DNA of 52,194 nt from Clostridia bacterium (GCA_017433405.1 JAFRHH010000039.1:1-52194); one strand, 5' to 3'. Positions 15,139-23,830 are shown, counted from the stretch's first letter. A program made the numbers and translations. Notes: a model not told the origin generated them from the sequence alone.

Positions 15139-17019
15139 ATGTCCAGAAAGCAAAAGATCATGCTCTGCCGGATTCTGACGGCCGGGGGGCTTCTGATCCT
15201 TCTTCATTTTATCCCTGCGGAGGGGCTTCTTCGTTTCTTCCTCTATCTGATTCCCTACGGCATCATCGGCTGGGATATTCTGAAAAAAGCCGGGAAGGGC
15301 ATCCTGCGGGGGCAGGTGCTGGATGAAAACCTGCTGATGGCCGTGGCTACCCTCGGGGCCCTGGTCATCGGACTGACGAAGACCGGCGACTACACGGAGG
15401 CCGTCGCCGTCATGCTCTTCTATCAGATCGGGGAATTATTCCAGAGCTACGCCGTCGGAAAGAGCCGGCGGAATATCGCGGCGCTGATGGACATCCGGCC
15501 CGACTACGCCAACGTCGAACTGGACGGGAAGCCCGTCCGGACCGATCCCGACGAGGTCCCCGTGGGCAGCGTGCTGCTGCTGCAGCCCGGGGAGAAGGTT
15601 CCCATCGACGGCGTGGTGCTGGAGGGCCGTTCCAGCGTCGATACCAGCGCCCTGACCGGGGAAAGCGTCCCGCGGGAGGTTCAGCCCGGGGATGAAATCA
15701 TCAGCGGCTGTATCAACATGTCCGGCGTTCTCCGGATGCGGACCACCCGGGAATTCGGGGATTCCACCGCTTCCCGGATCCTGGATCTCGTCGAGAACGC
15801 CTCCTCCCGGAAGTCCCGGTCCGAGAACTTCATCTCCCGCTTCGCCCGCTGGTATACCCCCGCCGTCGTCATCGGCGCGTGCCTGCTGGGCCTCCTGCCG
15901 CCGCTTGTCTCCCTGGCCCTGGGCCGGGCGTCCGAATGGGCGGAATGGGGGTACCGGGCCCTGACCTTCCTGGTGATCAGCTGCCCCTGCGCGCTGGTCG
16001 TCAGCATTCCCCTCAGCTTCTTCGCCGGCCTCGGCGGCGCCGGCCGGGCCGGGGTGCTGATCAAAGGTTCCAACTATCTGGAAGCCCTGTCCAAGGCCGA
16101 GGCCGTCGTCTTCGACAAGACGGGCACCCTGACCCGGGGCGTCTTCGAGGTCGCCGGCATTCATCACAGCACGCTGGAGGATCAGCGGCTGCTCGAAATC
16201 GCCGCCCACGCGGAATGCGCCTCCTCCCACCCGATCGCCGTCAGCATCCGCAGGGCCTGGGGAAAGGAGATCGACCGCGGCCGGGTTACGGAGATCGAGG
16301 AAATCGGCGGCAACGGGATCCTCGCGCGGGTCGACGGCCGCAGGATCGCGGCGGGCAACGAGCGGCTGATGACGCAGCAGGGCATCTCCTTCATCCCCTG
16401 TCACCACACGGGCACCATCGTTCATCTCGCCGTGGACGGACAGTACGCCGGGCATATCGTCATCGATGATACCCTCAAGCCCGAATCCGCCGGGGCCGTC
16501 ACGGCCCTCAGGAAGGCGGGGGTCCGGCGGATCGTCATGCTGACCGGAGACCGCCGGGCCGCCGCGGAGCGGGTCGCCTCCCAGCTGGGCATCGAGGAGA
16601 TTCACAGCGATCTTCTGCCCCAGGATAAGGTGGCCAAGGTGGAAGAGCTGCTCGGTCAGAAGAGCCCGAAGGGGGTTCTGGTCTTCGTCGGGGACGGCAT
16701 CAACGACGCGCCGGTGCTGACCCGGGCCGATGTGGGCATCGCCATGGGCGCCCTGGGTTCCGACGCCGCCATCGAAGCCGCGGATGTGGTGCTGATGGAC
16801 GACAACCCGATGCAGATCGCCAAGGCGGTCCGGATCGCCCGGAAGTGCCTGGCCATCGTGTATGAAAACATCGTTTTCGCCATCGGGGTCAAGGCGGTCT
16901 GCCTGATCCTCGGGGCGGCGGGCGTCGCCAATATGTGGCTGGCGATCTTCGCGGACGTGGGCGTCATGATTCTGGCGGTTCTCAACGCCATCCGGGCCCT
17001 GTTTGTCAGTAAGCTGTAA
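15139..17019 (+). CDS. P1B-type heavy-metal-translocating ATPase (Zn/Cd/Pb class likely)
   Basis: A 626-residue membrane ATPase that exports metal ions using ATP. In order: helices near the N-terminus, actuator motif TGES, the metal-binding transmembrane CPC (282-284, ISCPCALVVSIPLSF), phosphorylation site DKTGT beginning at Asp326, the P1B-specific HP at His364 (SSHPIA) and GDGINDAP from about 518. CPC followed by ALVVSIPLSFF is usual in the ZntA/CadA (Zn, Cd, Pb) class. There is no HMA domain in the chain; the preceding small gene provides one. The start ATG follows AGAGGAG, which belongs to the hairpin-RBS element. It is flanked downstream by a long inverted repeat and the ArsR gene, so expression is probably metal-induced. 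Confidence 0.92.
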   Translation: MSRKQKIMLCRILTAGGLLILLHFIPAEGLLRFFLYLIPYGIIGWDILKKAGKGILRGQVLDENLLMAVATLGALVIGLTKTGDYTEAVAVMLFYQIGELFQSYAVGKSRRNIAALMDIRPDYANVELDGKPVRTDPDEVPVGSVLLLQPGEKVPIDGVVLEGRSSVDTSALTGESVPREVQPGDEIISGCINMSGVLRMRTTREFGDSTASRILDLVENASSRKSRSENFISRFARWYTPAVVIGACLLGLLPPLVSLALGRASEWAEWGYRALTFLVISCPCALVVSIPLSFFAGLGGAGRAGVLIKGSNYLEALSKAEAVVFDKTGTLTRGVFEVAGIHHSTLEDQRLLEIAAHAECASSHPIAVSIRRAWGKEIDRGRVTEIEEIGGNGILARVDGRRIAAGNERLMTQQGISFIPCHHTGTIVHLAVDGQYAGHIVIDDTLKPESAGAVTALRKAGVRRIVMLTGDRRAAAERVASQLGIEEIHSDLLPQDKVAKVEELLGQKSPKGVLVFVGDGINDAPVLTRADVGIAMGALGSDAAIEAADVVLMDDNPMQIAKAVRIARKCLAIVYENIVFAIGVKAVCLILGAAGVANMWLAIFADVGVMILAVLNAIRALFVSKL

Positions 17020-17032
17020 CTGTTTCAGGCTG

Positions 17033-17074
17033 CGGAACGCGGGGACAGTCCGTGTGAACAGTCCCCGTGTTCCG
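17033..17074. repeat. 42-base inverted repeat after the metal ATPase (terminator-like)
   Basis: Arms CGGAACGCGGGGACAGT and ACAGTCCCCGTGTTCCG pair at 15 of 17 positions around an eight-base loop, starting 14 bases after the ATPase stop. No T-run follows, so it is not a classical intrinsic terminator. It resembles the dispersed GGGGAC...GTCCCC repeats I know from clostridial genomes. It could attenuate read-through into arsR. Confidence 0.7.
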
Positions 17075-17106
17075 ATCCCCGTGAACGTATATGCCACGGA
17101 TAAGAC

Positions 17107-17125
17107 AATTGTTTGACCAACAATT
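17107..17125 (+). promoter_or_regulatory. Probable ArsR operator before arsR
   Basis: Inverted repeat AATTGTT-N5-AACAATT just upstream of the arsR gene. The same AACAATT/AATTGTT core occurs in the large palindrome at 14808-14845, suggesting that one repressor binds both and controls its own expression. Confidence 0.6.
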
Positions 17126-17158
17126 TCGTTTGTGAGTCATAGAAAGGAGTGCTCCGCC

Positions 17159-17518
17159 TTGTCAGCGCCCCGCCTTCCCCATGAGCACCATCTGCACCCC
17201 GGGCATCTCTTTGACCACATGCCCGCCACGGAGGCCTTCTCCGCGACGGCGGAGCTGATGAAGCTGCTGAGCGATCCCACCCGTCTGCGGCTCTTCTGGA
17301 TCCTCTGTCACTGCGAGGAATGCCCGGCCAACCTTTCCGCCCTGCTGAGCATGTCCGGCCCGGCCCTCTCCCATCACCTGAAGCTTCTCCGCTCCGGGGG
17401 CCTGATTCAAAGCCGCCGGGAGGGCAAAGAGGTGTATTACCGGGCCGCGGACACCCCCTGTGTCCGGGCCCTGCATCCGATGATCGAGGAGATCGCCGAG
17501 CTCTCCTGCCTGGCGTAA
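17159..17518 (+). CDS. ArsR/SmtB-family metal-responsive repressor
   Basis: A 119-residue winged-helix protein. LMKLLSDPTRLRLFWILCHC leads into the recognition helices LSALLSMSGPALSHHLKLLR and a wing (REGKEVYYRA). Metal ligands are suggested by HCEEC near the DNA-binding region and by the His-rich N-terminus (HEHHLHPGHLFDH), as in Zn/Cd/Pb-sensing members. A GTG at 17132 would give 9 more residues, but TTG 17159 sits nine bases after AAAGGAG and is preferred. It lies in the same direction as the HMA and ATPase genes and has a matching operator in front of both units. Release of DNA on metal binding is the known family mechanism. Confidence 0.88.
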   Translation: MSAPRLPHEHHLHPGHLFDHMPATEAFSATAELMKLLSDPTRLRLFWILCHCEECPANLSALLSMSGPALSHHLKLLRSGGLIQSRREGKEVYYRAADTPCVRALHPMIEEIAELSCLA

Positions 17519-17538
17519 ACCGGGCTCCGCGCTTCAAT

Positions 17539-18165
17539 TCAGGGCTGGCGCTCAGGAACCCCGGCTCTGCTGTAAAGGCAGCCGCAGTAATTCTGGCGGT
17601 AGAGACCGTATTCCGCGGAAAGCCGCAGGGACCGGAGATATCCGTTTTTCTTCTTGAAATCCGCCATCAGGTACCGGACGCCCGCCTCCCGGCCGGCTTC
17701 CTCCCCGATCTGGTTGATCCGTTCCGCGTCCTTGTGGGGAGAGACGGAAAGCGTCGTCGTAAAATATTCAAATCCGTGTTCCCGGGCCTGCCTTGCCGTT
17801 TCCCTCAGCCGAAGCGCGAAGCAGGCCCGGCATCGCTCCCCGCCCTCCGGGCAGTCCGCCATCCCCTCCGCGAAAGCGGCAAAGGCTTCATGATCATAAG
17901 CGCAGGGCAGAAATCCCGTCTCCCAGGGAAGCTCCGAAAGCAGGCGCCGCTGCTCCGCCAGCCGGTGGGCGTATTCCTCCGCCGGCTCGATATTGGGATT
18001 ATAATACAGCACCGTCACCTGAAAATGATCCTTCAGCCGCTCCAGCACCGCGCTGGAGCAGGGGCCGCAGCAGCTGTGGAGAAGCAGGGCCGGCCGCCGC
18101 CCGTTCAGTCTGGCGATTTCTTCTTCCATTTCCACCTGGTAATTTCGCTTCATTCGAGGAATCAT
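17539..18165 (-). CDS. queH: Epoxyqueuosine reductase QueH
   Basis: A 208-residue protein of the former DUF208 family, which reduces epoxyqueuosine to queuosine in tRNA wobble position 34 (a non-homologous replacement of QueG). It shows the family cysteines: LLHSCCGPCSSAVLERL near the N-terminus, CRACFALRL in the middle, and NYCGCLYSR near the end, expected to bind a 4Fe-4S cluster and an extra iron. The start is ATG 18165 or ATG 18153 (MKRNYQVEM); the Shine-Dalgarno AAAGGAA fits neither perfectly. It is convergent with arsR and separated from ybaK by about 67 bases. No other queuosine gene is in the window. Confidence 0.9.
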   Translation of the reverse strand: MIPRMKRNYQVEMEEEIARLNGRRPALLLHSCCGPCSSAVLERLKDHFQVTVLYYNPNIEPAEEYAHRLAEQRRLLSELPWETGFLPCAYDHEAFAAFAEGMADCPEGGERCRACFALRLRETARQAREHGFEYFTTTLSVSPHKDAERINQIGEEAGREAGVRYLMADFKKKNGYLRSLRLSAEYGLYRQNYCGCLYSRAGVPERQP

Positions 18166-18232
18166 TTCCTTTCCGGTCCGCCGTTCCCCGCCCAGGCCGC
18201 TTCAGCCGGGGCCGCGATCGTTCGGCCTTTCT

Positions 18233-18703
18233 CTAAACGAGATCCGCGTAACGCAGCCCGGTCAGCCCGCGCAGATCCGCCGGCGAAAGCTCCACCTGGC
18301 AGCCGACCTTGCCCCCGCTGACATAGACCCGGTCGAAATCCTCCGCCGTCCGATGCATGAAGGTCGGATAGGCTTTCTTCATTCCGACCGGCGAACAGCC
18401 GCCGTGAACATAGCCCGTCAGCCGCAGCAGATCCTTCTGGGGAATCATGGCGACGGATTTCTCCCCGACGGCCGCGGCCGCCTTTTTCAGATTCAGTTCT
18501 TCACTGACGGGAACGATGAACACATAATACTTCCCCGGACTTCCCTCCGTAACGAGGGTCTTAAAGACCTGTTCGCCGTCCTCCCCCTGGAGGGCGGCGA
18601 TCTCCCCGCCGCTCAGATGGGGATCCGGGGTGTAGAAATGCGCCCGATAATCGATTTTGCGGCTGTCCAGCACCCGCATGACATTGGTTTTTTCCGTTCT
18701 CAT
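18233..18703 (-). CDS. ybaK: Cys-tRNA(Pro)/Cys-tRNA(Cys) deacylase YbaK
   Basis: A 156-residue cytoplasmic trans-editing enzyme that hydrolyses mischarged Cys-tRNA(Pro). The family pattern is clear: KTNVMRVLDSRKIDYRAHFY, QVFKTLVTEG (with the conserved lysine of the active site), KKAAAAVGEKSVAMIP and GYVHGGCSPVGMKKAYPTF. ATG 18703 is used; the frame extends to a GTG at 18712, but GGGAG lies eight bases before 18703. It sits between queH and GH5, all leftward. The linkage of two tRNA-quality genes (queH, ybaK) may be coincidental. Confidence 0.93.
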   Translation of the reverse strand: MRTEKTNVMRVLDSRKIDYRAHFYTPDPHLSGGEIAALQGEDGEQVFKTLVTEGSPGKYYVFIVPVSEELNLKKAAAAVGEKSVAMIPQKDLLRLTGYVHGGCSPVGMKKAYPTFMHRTAEDFDRVYVSGGKVGCQVELSPADLRGLTGLRYADLV

Positions 18704-18724
18704 TGCCGGCACTCCCGCGCAACA

Positions 18725-19678
18725 TCACAGATACCGGATCAGCTCGTCCCGAACCCCGTCCAGCCGGGCGTCGGACAGGCCGAAATCCATCTCCTTATAG
18801 CTCCAGGCGCACCGGGAGATGCCATGGCGCTCGAAGGCGTCATGGATCATCCGGAACCACTTCACCGTATCCTCGGGCTTCGCCCGGTCAATAACCCCGT
18901 ATTCCCCGCAGTACAGCTCGGTTCCGTTCTTTTCCGCCGCCTCGATCGCCGGGCGGAACAGTTCGTCAAAATAGTTCTCCGGGATCTCCGCCTCCTCGAA
19001 GGTGAGACGGGCCGACTGATCCAGCCAGCTGACCCAGTGCGCCCCCTGATGGGTGAAGGCGATAGGCTCATAGCAGTGGAAATTGTAGATCACGTTCGCG
19101 TCCGCCGGCGGGTTCAGCGCCGGCACCGCGTGGGCGCTGTTGTTGTGGTAGCCGCCGATCAGGATCAGATGATCCGGGGCAATGGCCCGGATCCGTCGGA
19201 CGCAGGTATCCGCCACGCGGTTCCAGGTGTCCATGAACCCCTCATCCGTCACCTCGTTGAGCAGCTCGAAGGCGATATGCTCCGGCTTCCCGCCGCACCG
19301 GGAGGCCAGCTGCTCCCACAGCCGGTAAAACCGCTCCTGGGCCGCTCCGTCATGGAAAAAGCCCGTTTCCCGCTCCCCGGCGTCGAAGGAGAAGCCGGCG
19401 GTCTTATGCAGATCCAGCACCAGGTTCAGCCCGGCCTCCCCACACCATTCCGCGGCCCGGTTGATCCGTTCGAAGCCCTCCGCCAGGTAGGCCGTTCCAT
19501 CCTCATTCTCCAGCACGTTATAGTCAATGGGAAGCCGTACATGATCCATCCCCCAGGAGGCGATCTTCGCGATATCCTTTTTCTGGATAAAGCCATTCAG
19601 CCGCTCCGGGGAATAATCGCACTGGCTCATCCATCCCCCCAGGTTTACCCCGCGTGTAAAGGACCGTCCTCTCAGCAT
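18725..19678 (-). CDS. Glycoside hydrolase family 5 enzyme, probably intracellular
   Basis: A 317-residue single-domain (beta/alpha)8 GH5 enzyme without signal peptide or binding module, so it probably acts in the cytoplasm on imported oligosaccharides. It starts with RGVNLGGWMSQ, has MDHVRLPIDYN, the acid/base glutamate in FELLNEVTD (Glu142), the HCYEP motif and the nucleophile in LYCGEYGV (Glu259). Specificity (cellodextrins, xyloglucan or mannan fragments) cannot be told. The hairpin-RBS element copy 3 plus a second AGAGGAGG precede the ATG at 19678. The GH3 beta-glucosidase encoded 93 bases upstream in the same direction could finish the degradation. Confidence 0.88.
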   Translation of the reverse strand: MLRGRSFTRGVNLGGWMSQCDYSPERLNGFIQKKDIAKIASWGMDHVRLPIDYNVLENEDGTAYLAEGFERINRAAEWCGEAGLNLVLDLHKTAGFSFDAGERETGFFHDGAAQERFYRLWEQLASRCGGKPEHIAFELLNEVTDEGFMDTWNRVADTCVRRIRAIAPDHLILIGGYHNNSAHAVPALNPPADANVIYNFHCYEPIAFTHQGAHWVSWLDQSARLTFEEAEIPENYFDELFRPAIEAAEKNGTELYCGEYGVIDRAKPEDTVKWFRMIHDAFERHGISRCAWSYKEMDFGLSDARLDGVRDELIRYL

Positions 19679-19696
19679 GCTTATTTCCTCCTCTGT

Positions 19697-19719
19697 CTCC
19701 TCTGTGAACGACAGTTCAC
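19697..19719 (-). promoter_or_regulatory. Hairpin-RBS element, copy 3 (before GH5)
   Basis: Minus strand: perfect inverted repeat GTGAACTGTCGTTCAC (19704-19719) followed at once by AGAGGAG (19697-19703). A second AGAGGAGG follows just downstream before the GH5 ATG, so here the element adds to an existing ribosome binding site. Confidence 0.72.
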
Positions 19720-19771
19720 GTCTCCCAGTCCCAGTCCGGCTGACGGCTCCGCGGCCGTTCCCGCCTTCCGC

Positions 19772-21943
19772 TCAGTCCTTTTTCAGCTCAAAGCGCCGGG
19801 TCAGCATCAGATGATCCGCCCATCCGACGGACAGCTCGAACCGGCCGGGCTCCGAAACCTCCCTGCAGTCAAAATCATAGAACCGGAGCTGCTTTTCCGT
19901 GACGGTAAAGCAAACCTTCGCCGTCTCCCCCGGGGCCAGAGCCACCTTCCGGTAATCGATCAGCTGCTGCACCGGGCGGACCACGGAAGCCACCGGATCC
20001 CGCAGATACAGCTGCACGGCTTCCTTCCCGGCGCGTTTTCCGGTATTGGTCAGGGTTACCGTGGCCTGAAGCGCGTCCTCCCGGCCGATGGTCTCCCGGT
20101 CCAGGGTCAGATCCTCGTACCGGAAGGAGGTATAGCTCAGGCCGTAGCCGAAGGAATACAGCGGCAGGTTCGGCGTATCCAGATAGCAGCTCGTAAAGGG
20201 AAAGGCCCTGGAATCCGGCTGGGGCTTGGGCCGCCCGGTATTCACTCGGTTATACGGCATCGGATACTGACCCGTTCTCCGGGGCAGGCCCACCGACAGC
20301 TTTCCGCAGGGATTGGCCTCCCCGAAGAGCAGCCGCGCCACGGCGTTACCCGCCTCCGTTCCCGGATACCACATCTCCAGGATCGCCGGCGCCATCTCCT
20401 CCAGCTCCGTCAGCACCAGCGGCCGTCCGTTGAACAGCACCACCGCCGTGTTCGGATTGGCCGCCAGCACCCTGCGGGCCAGCGCCAGCTGCGGCCGGCT
20501 CAGGGTGACCTCCGCCCGGCTGCGGCCCTCGCCGCTGTCCCCCTCTTCCTCGCCCAGGGTCAGGATCACCGCGTCCGCCCCGGCGGCGGCCGCCGCCGCC
20601 CTTTCGATTCCGCTCTCATCCACAGCACCGATCTCCGCGCCGCAGCCCCTCTCGATCATCAGCTCCGCCTCCGGCAGAAGCGCCCTCAGCCCCTCGGGAA
20701 GTGTTACGGTATCCTTCCAGGCCCCGGGGCGGCTCCAGAAGCCGTCCAGATGCTTTTCCTCCGCGAAGGGACCGATCAGAGCAATCCGCCGGACCGTCTT
20801 CGGGAAGGGAAGGATACCCTCGTTCTTCAGAAGAACCGCGGTTTCCTCCGCCGCCCTGCGGGCGATGTCCCGATGAGCCGGGCACAGATAAAGTTCCTTT
20901 TCCAGCGCCTCGTCCGCCCCATGATAGGGATTTTCGAAAAGCCCCAGCTCATTTTTCAGCTCCAGCACCCGCATGACCGCCTCGTCCAGGTCCTTCTCCG
21001 GAATCGTGCCCTCCCGTACCAGCGCCGGCAGATACTGATAATACGCGTTCCGCACCATATCGATATCGCAGCCGGCCTCCATGGCCAGCCGGACGGCTTC
21101 CTTCGGATTCTCCGCCACGCCGTGGGTCACCAGCTCGCCGACAGCGTTATAATCGCTGATCACGACGCCCCGGAAGCCCCATTCCTCCCGCAGCACCTTC
21201 CGCATCAGCCACCGGTTCGCCACGCAGGGAATTCCGTTCAGGGAGTTGAAGGCCGGCATGATCAGCCGCGCGCCGGCATCGAGGCAGGCCTTATAGGCAG
21301 GCAGGTAGGTCTCCCGCAGCTGCCTCTCCGACATCTCCACCGTATTGTAGTCCCGGCCCGCTTCCGGCGCGCCGTAGGCCGCATAATGCTTGACGCAGCA
21401 GGCCACGTTTTCCGGCCGGGAAAGATCCTCCCCCTGGGTCGCCTTTACCAGCGCGGCGCCCATCCGGCTGTTGATCAGCGGCTCCTCGGAGCACGTTTCC
21501 AGGATTCTCCCCCAGCGCCCGTCCCGGGCGGTATCCACCATGGGATTAAAGGTCACGTGAACCCCGCAGGCGGCGGACTCCTTCCGGGCCATATCGGCAC
21601 ATTCCGTCATCAGATCGTCATCGAAGGAGCCGCCCATCGCCAGGGGAATCGGATAGGTGGTCCTCAGCCCGTGAATCACGTCCAGCATCAGCAGGAGCGG
21701 AATCTTCTTCGGATCCGCCGCCAGATGCATATCCTGCAGCGCCCGGGCCTGGGCCGCGTCCTCAAAGGTCAGCACGCTGCCCATGACCCGGCAGAGATCC
21801 TCCGCCGGCAGCGCTTCCCCCTCCGGACCTGTGATATCCAGGGTATTCTCGATAAACTGTCCGGCGTTGCACTGAACCAGCTGCCCCACCTTCTCCTCCA
21901 GCGTCATGCTTTCCAGCAGTTCCTTCAGCTTTTTCTCCGTCAC
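19772..21943 (-). CDS. Glycoside hydrolase family 3 beta-glucosidase-like enzyme
   Basis: A 723-residue enzyme of the BglX type without signal peptide. It has an N-terminal barrel with MLDVIHGLRTTYPIPLAMGG, CCVKHYAAYGAPEAGRDYN and the nucleophile in RGVVISDYNAV (Asp264). The alpha/beta sandwich follows, then a C-terminal fibronectin III-like domain (about 610-720, TLTNTGKRAGKEAVQLYLRD). GH3 enzymes of this layout remove terminal beta-glucose or beta-xylose from oligosaccharides. It is encoded directly upstream of the GH5 gene, with the hairpin-RBS element in the 93-base gap, suggesting a two-gene unit for intracellular breakdown of beta-glucans. No transporter or regulator for them is in the window. 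Confidence 0.92.
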   Translation of the reverse strand: MTEKKLKELLESMTLEEKVGQLVQCNAGQFIENTLDITGPEGEALPAEDLCRVMGSVLTFEDAAQARALQDMHLAADPKKIPLLLMLDVIHGLRTTYPIPLAMGGSFDDDLMTECADMARKESAACGVHVTFNPMVDTARDGRWGRILETCSEEPLINSRMGAALVKATQGEDLSRPENVACCVKHYAAYGAPEAGRDYNTVEMSERQLRETYLPAYKACLDAGARLIMPAFNSLNGIPCVANRWLMRKVLREEWGFRGVVISDYNAVGELVTHGVAENPKEAVRLAMEAGCDIDMVRNAYYQYLPALVREGTIPEKDLDEAVMRVLELKNELGLFENPYHGADEALEKELYLCPAHRDIARRAAEETAVLLKNEGILPFPKTVRRIALIGPFAEEKHLDGFWSRPGAWKDTVTLPEGLRALLPEAELMIERGCGAEIGAVDESGIERAAAAAAGADAVILTLGEEEGDSGEGRSRAEVTLSRPQLALARRVLAANPNTAVVLFNGRPLVLTELEEMAPAILEMWYPGTEAGNAVARLLFGEANPCGKLSVGLPRRTGQYPMPYNRVNTGRPKPQPDSRAFPFTSCYLDTPNLPLYSFGYGLSYTSFRYEDLTLDRETIGREDALQATVTLTNTGKRAGKEAVQLYLRDPVASVVRPVQQLIDYRKVALAPGETAKVCFTVTEKQLRFYDFDCREVSEPGRFELSVGWADHLMLTRRFELKKD

Positions 21944-22119
21944 GGTCCGTCCCCCTCGAAGTCTGATTCTGTTTTTACCATCCTATCACAGAAACCCGAT
22001 ATTGACAAATCCTCTCCCGCGCGCCTCGGACCGCCCAGGGGCATCGCCCGCCCCTCCCCTTTTCCCTTTCGTCATGGTATACTGGAAAAAGATCATGTAT
22101 GCGATGGAGGTGTCCTGTC

Positions 22120-22764
22120 ATGGCGCAAATGAATCTCCCCGCCGAATGGCTCCCCTGCCTGGATGCGCTTCAGCGGATTACCAGGCAGCGGGCGGACCGG
22201 GTGCTGGTCACGATCGATGGCCCCTGCGCGACAGGAAAAACGACCCTGGCCGGAAAGCTGGCGGACATCTTCGGCGCCGCCCTGGTACATACGGACGATT
22301 ATGTCATTCCTCACGCCCGGAAAACCGCGGAAAGGCTGGCCATTCCCGGCGGCAACTGCGACGCTGACCGCCTGGTCAGGGAGGTGGTCGCCCCCTGGAA
22401 GCAGGGCCGCGCCGTGTTCTACCGCATCTATGACTTTCGGAACGACCGGCTTTTGCCGGAAGAAAAGCTGCCGGACAGCCGGATCCTGATCCTGGAAGGC
22501 AGCTACTGCAACCTGCCGGCCATCCGGTCGTACGCGGATCTCCGGATCTTTGTAACCGCTTCCCCGGCCATCCGGCTGGAGCGGCTGAAAAAGCGGGAAT
22601 CGCCCCGGTCCCTACAGATGTTTTTCGACCGCTGGATTCCCCTGGAGGACCGGTATTTCGAGGCCTTCGGGCTCCCGGATCCGGGCTGTATTGTGCTCGG
22701 TGAAGAAATCTGCGGATCCCTTCCGGCGGATGATCCCCGCGCCGGCGTAGAACGAAGCATGTGA
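22120..22764 (+). CDS. Uridine kinase-like P-loop kinase
   Basis: A 214-residue cytoplasmic P-loop protein. The Walker A is DGPCATGKTT (about 33-42), followed by HTDDYVIP, a substrate-binding aspartate motif of uridine/pantothenate-kinase-like enzymes, and ILILEGSYCNLPAIRSYADL, similar to the corresponding strand of uridine kinase. RLERLKKRE is the likely lid. ATG 22120 is preferred over 22099 because GGAGG lies nine bases before it. It is convergent with the MocR regulator gene and only 13 bases apart. The true substrate is uncertain; nucleosides or other small hydroxyl compounds are possible. Confidence 0.75.
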   Translation: MAQMNLPAEWLPCLDALQRITRQRADRVLVTIDGPCATGKTTLAGKLADIFGAALVHTDDYVIPHARKTAERLAIPGGNCDADRLVREVVAPWKQGRAVFYRIYDFRNDRLLPEEKLPDSRILILEGSYCNLPAIRSYADLRIFVTASPAIRLERLKKRESPRSLQMFFDRWIPLEDRYFEAFGLPDPGCIVLGEEICGSLPADDPRAGVERSM

Positions 22765-22777
22765 TGGTTTATGAGCG

Positions 22778-23830
22778 TTATCCCCTGACGGCCCGGACCT
22801 TTCTGCGCACCCTGCGGAGATGGCGCACGAATTCCCCGGAGCGCAGAAGCTCCGCGAGCAGCAGCTGCTCCGTTACTGGCACGGAGCAGGAGTAGAACCC
22901 CGCCCGCTCCTCATAGGCGGAAAGCAGGGAGGGCGGCAGCACCATATAGCCCACGCGCAGCGCCGGAGAAATGGTGCGGGTAAAGGTGTTAACATGAATC
23001 ACCCGCTCCGGGGAAAGCGCATACAGCGTGTCCTCCGGTTTGGAGGAGGCGGACAGCTCCGAATCAAAATCATCCTCCACCAGGAACCCTCCCCGCTGTT
23101 CCGCCCAGGAGACGTATTCCCGGCGCTTCGAGGCCCCGGCGGTGATACCGGTAGGCCAGCTGTGGAAGGGCGTCACATGCAGCACGGAGGCGTCCGTCCC
23201 GGCCAGCGCGCCGCTGCGGATGCCGTCCGGGCCCATCGGCAGCAGGCAGCAGGACGCCCCGGCGCTTTCGTACACCAGCCGGATCGTCTCATAGGAGGGA
23301 TCCTCCAGGGCGTACACCTGATCCCGCCCCAGCACGCGGACAATGATGCTGTACAGATATTCGGCGCCGGACCCGATGACGATCTGCGTGGGCGACACGG
23401 GCATACCCCGCCGGGCCGCCAGGTAGGCCGCCAGAGCTTCCCGCAGCGGCACGCAGCCCTTATTCGGGGATTTTTTCATCACCTGATCCCCCCGGAGGGT
23501 CAGCACGCTTCGCATGGCCCGTGAATACACCTCGAAGGGCAGGGTGCTGTTCACCTCCCCTTCCCTGGGAAAGGCGTCCGGAATACCGGGCATCGGTGGC
23601 AGAGAAAGGCTTCCCCGCTCGTGGTACGCCACATAGAAGCCGCTGCGCTCCCTCGCCTCCAGCCAGCCCTCGTCGCAGAGAATTTCATACGCGTGCTGCA
23701 CGGTGATAACGGAAACCCCCGCTTCCCGCGCGGCTGCGCGCTTGGAAGGCAGCCGCTCCCCAAAGGTGTAGGTTCCGTCCAGAATCTGGGCTTTCAGGCC
23801 CCGGTACAGCCGTAAATACGCCGCCTCCAT
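22778..23830 (-). CDS. MocR/PdxR-type regulator, PLP lysine replaced and C-terminus short
   Basis: A 350-residue fusion of a GntR winged helix (residues 1-70, GERLPSKRAAAREAGVSVIT) and an aminotransferase fold I domain. MocR proteins use PLP as effector; PdxR members control PLP synthesis or salvage. Here the motif that normally reads TFSKxLxPxxRxGY is TFTRTISPALRVGY: codon CGC at 22976-22978 gives Arg285 where the Schiff-base lysine is expected. The chain also ends after HLRRVRRKVRAVRG, about 80-90 residues before the usual end. It is divergent from yggS-pdxY, which fits control of PLP salvage. It may bind a vitamer non-covalently, or be degenerating. No obvious frameshift was found downstream. 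Confidence 0.82.
   Translation of the reverse strand: MEAAYLRLYRGLKAQILDGTYTFGERLPSKRAAAREAGVSVITVQHAYEILCDEGWLEARERSGFYVAYHERGSLSLPPMPGIPDAFPREGEVNSTLPFEVYSRAMRSVLTLRGDQVMKKSPNKGCVPLREALAAYLAARRGMPVSPTQIVIGSGAEYLYSIIVRVLGRDQVYALEDPSYETIRLVYESAGASCCLLPMGPDGIRSGALAGTDASVLHVTPFHSWPTGITAGASKRREYVSWAEQRGGFLVEDDFDSELSASSKPEDTLYALSPERVIHVNTFTRTISPALRVGYMVLPPSLLSAYEERAGFYSCSVPVTEQLLLAELLRSGEFVRHLRRVRRKVRAVRG

Noticed and set aside
18353-22132. Open frame of 1259 codons on the plus strand
   Set aside because: It is antisense to ybaK, GH5 and GH3, whose conserved motifs are on the minus strand. Long antisense frames are expected in GC-rich genes with G/C third positions.
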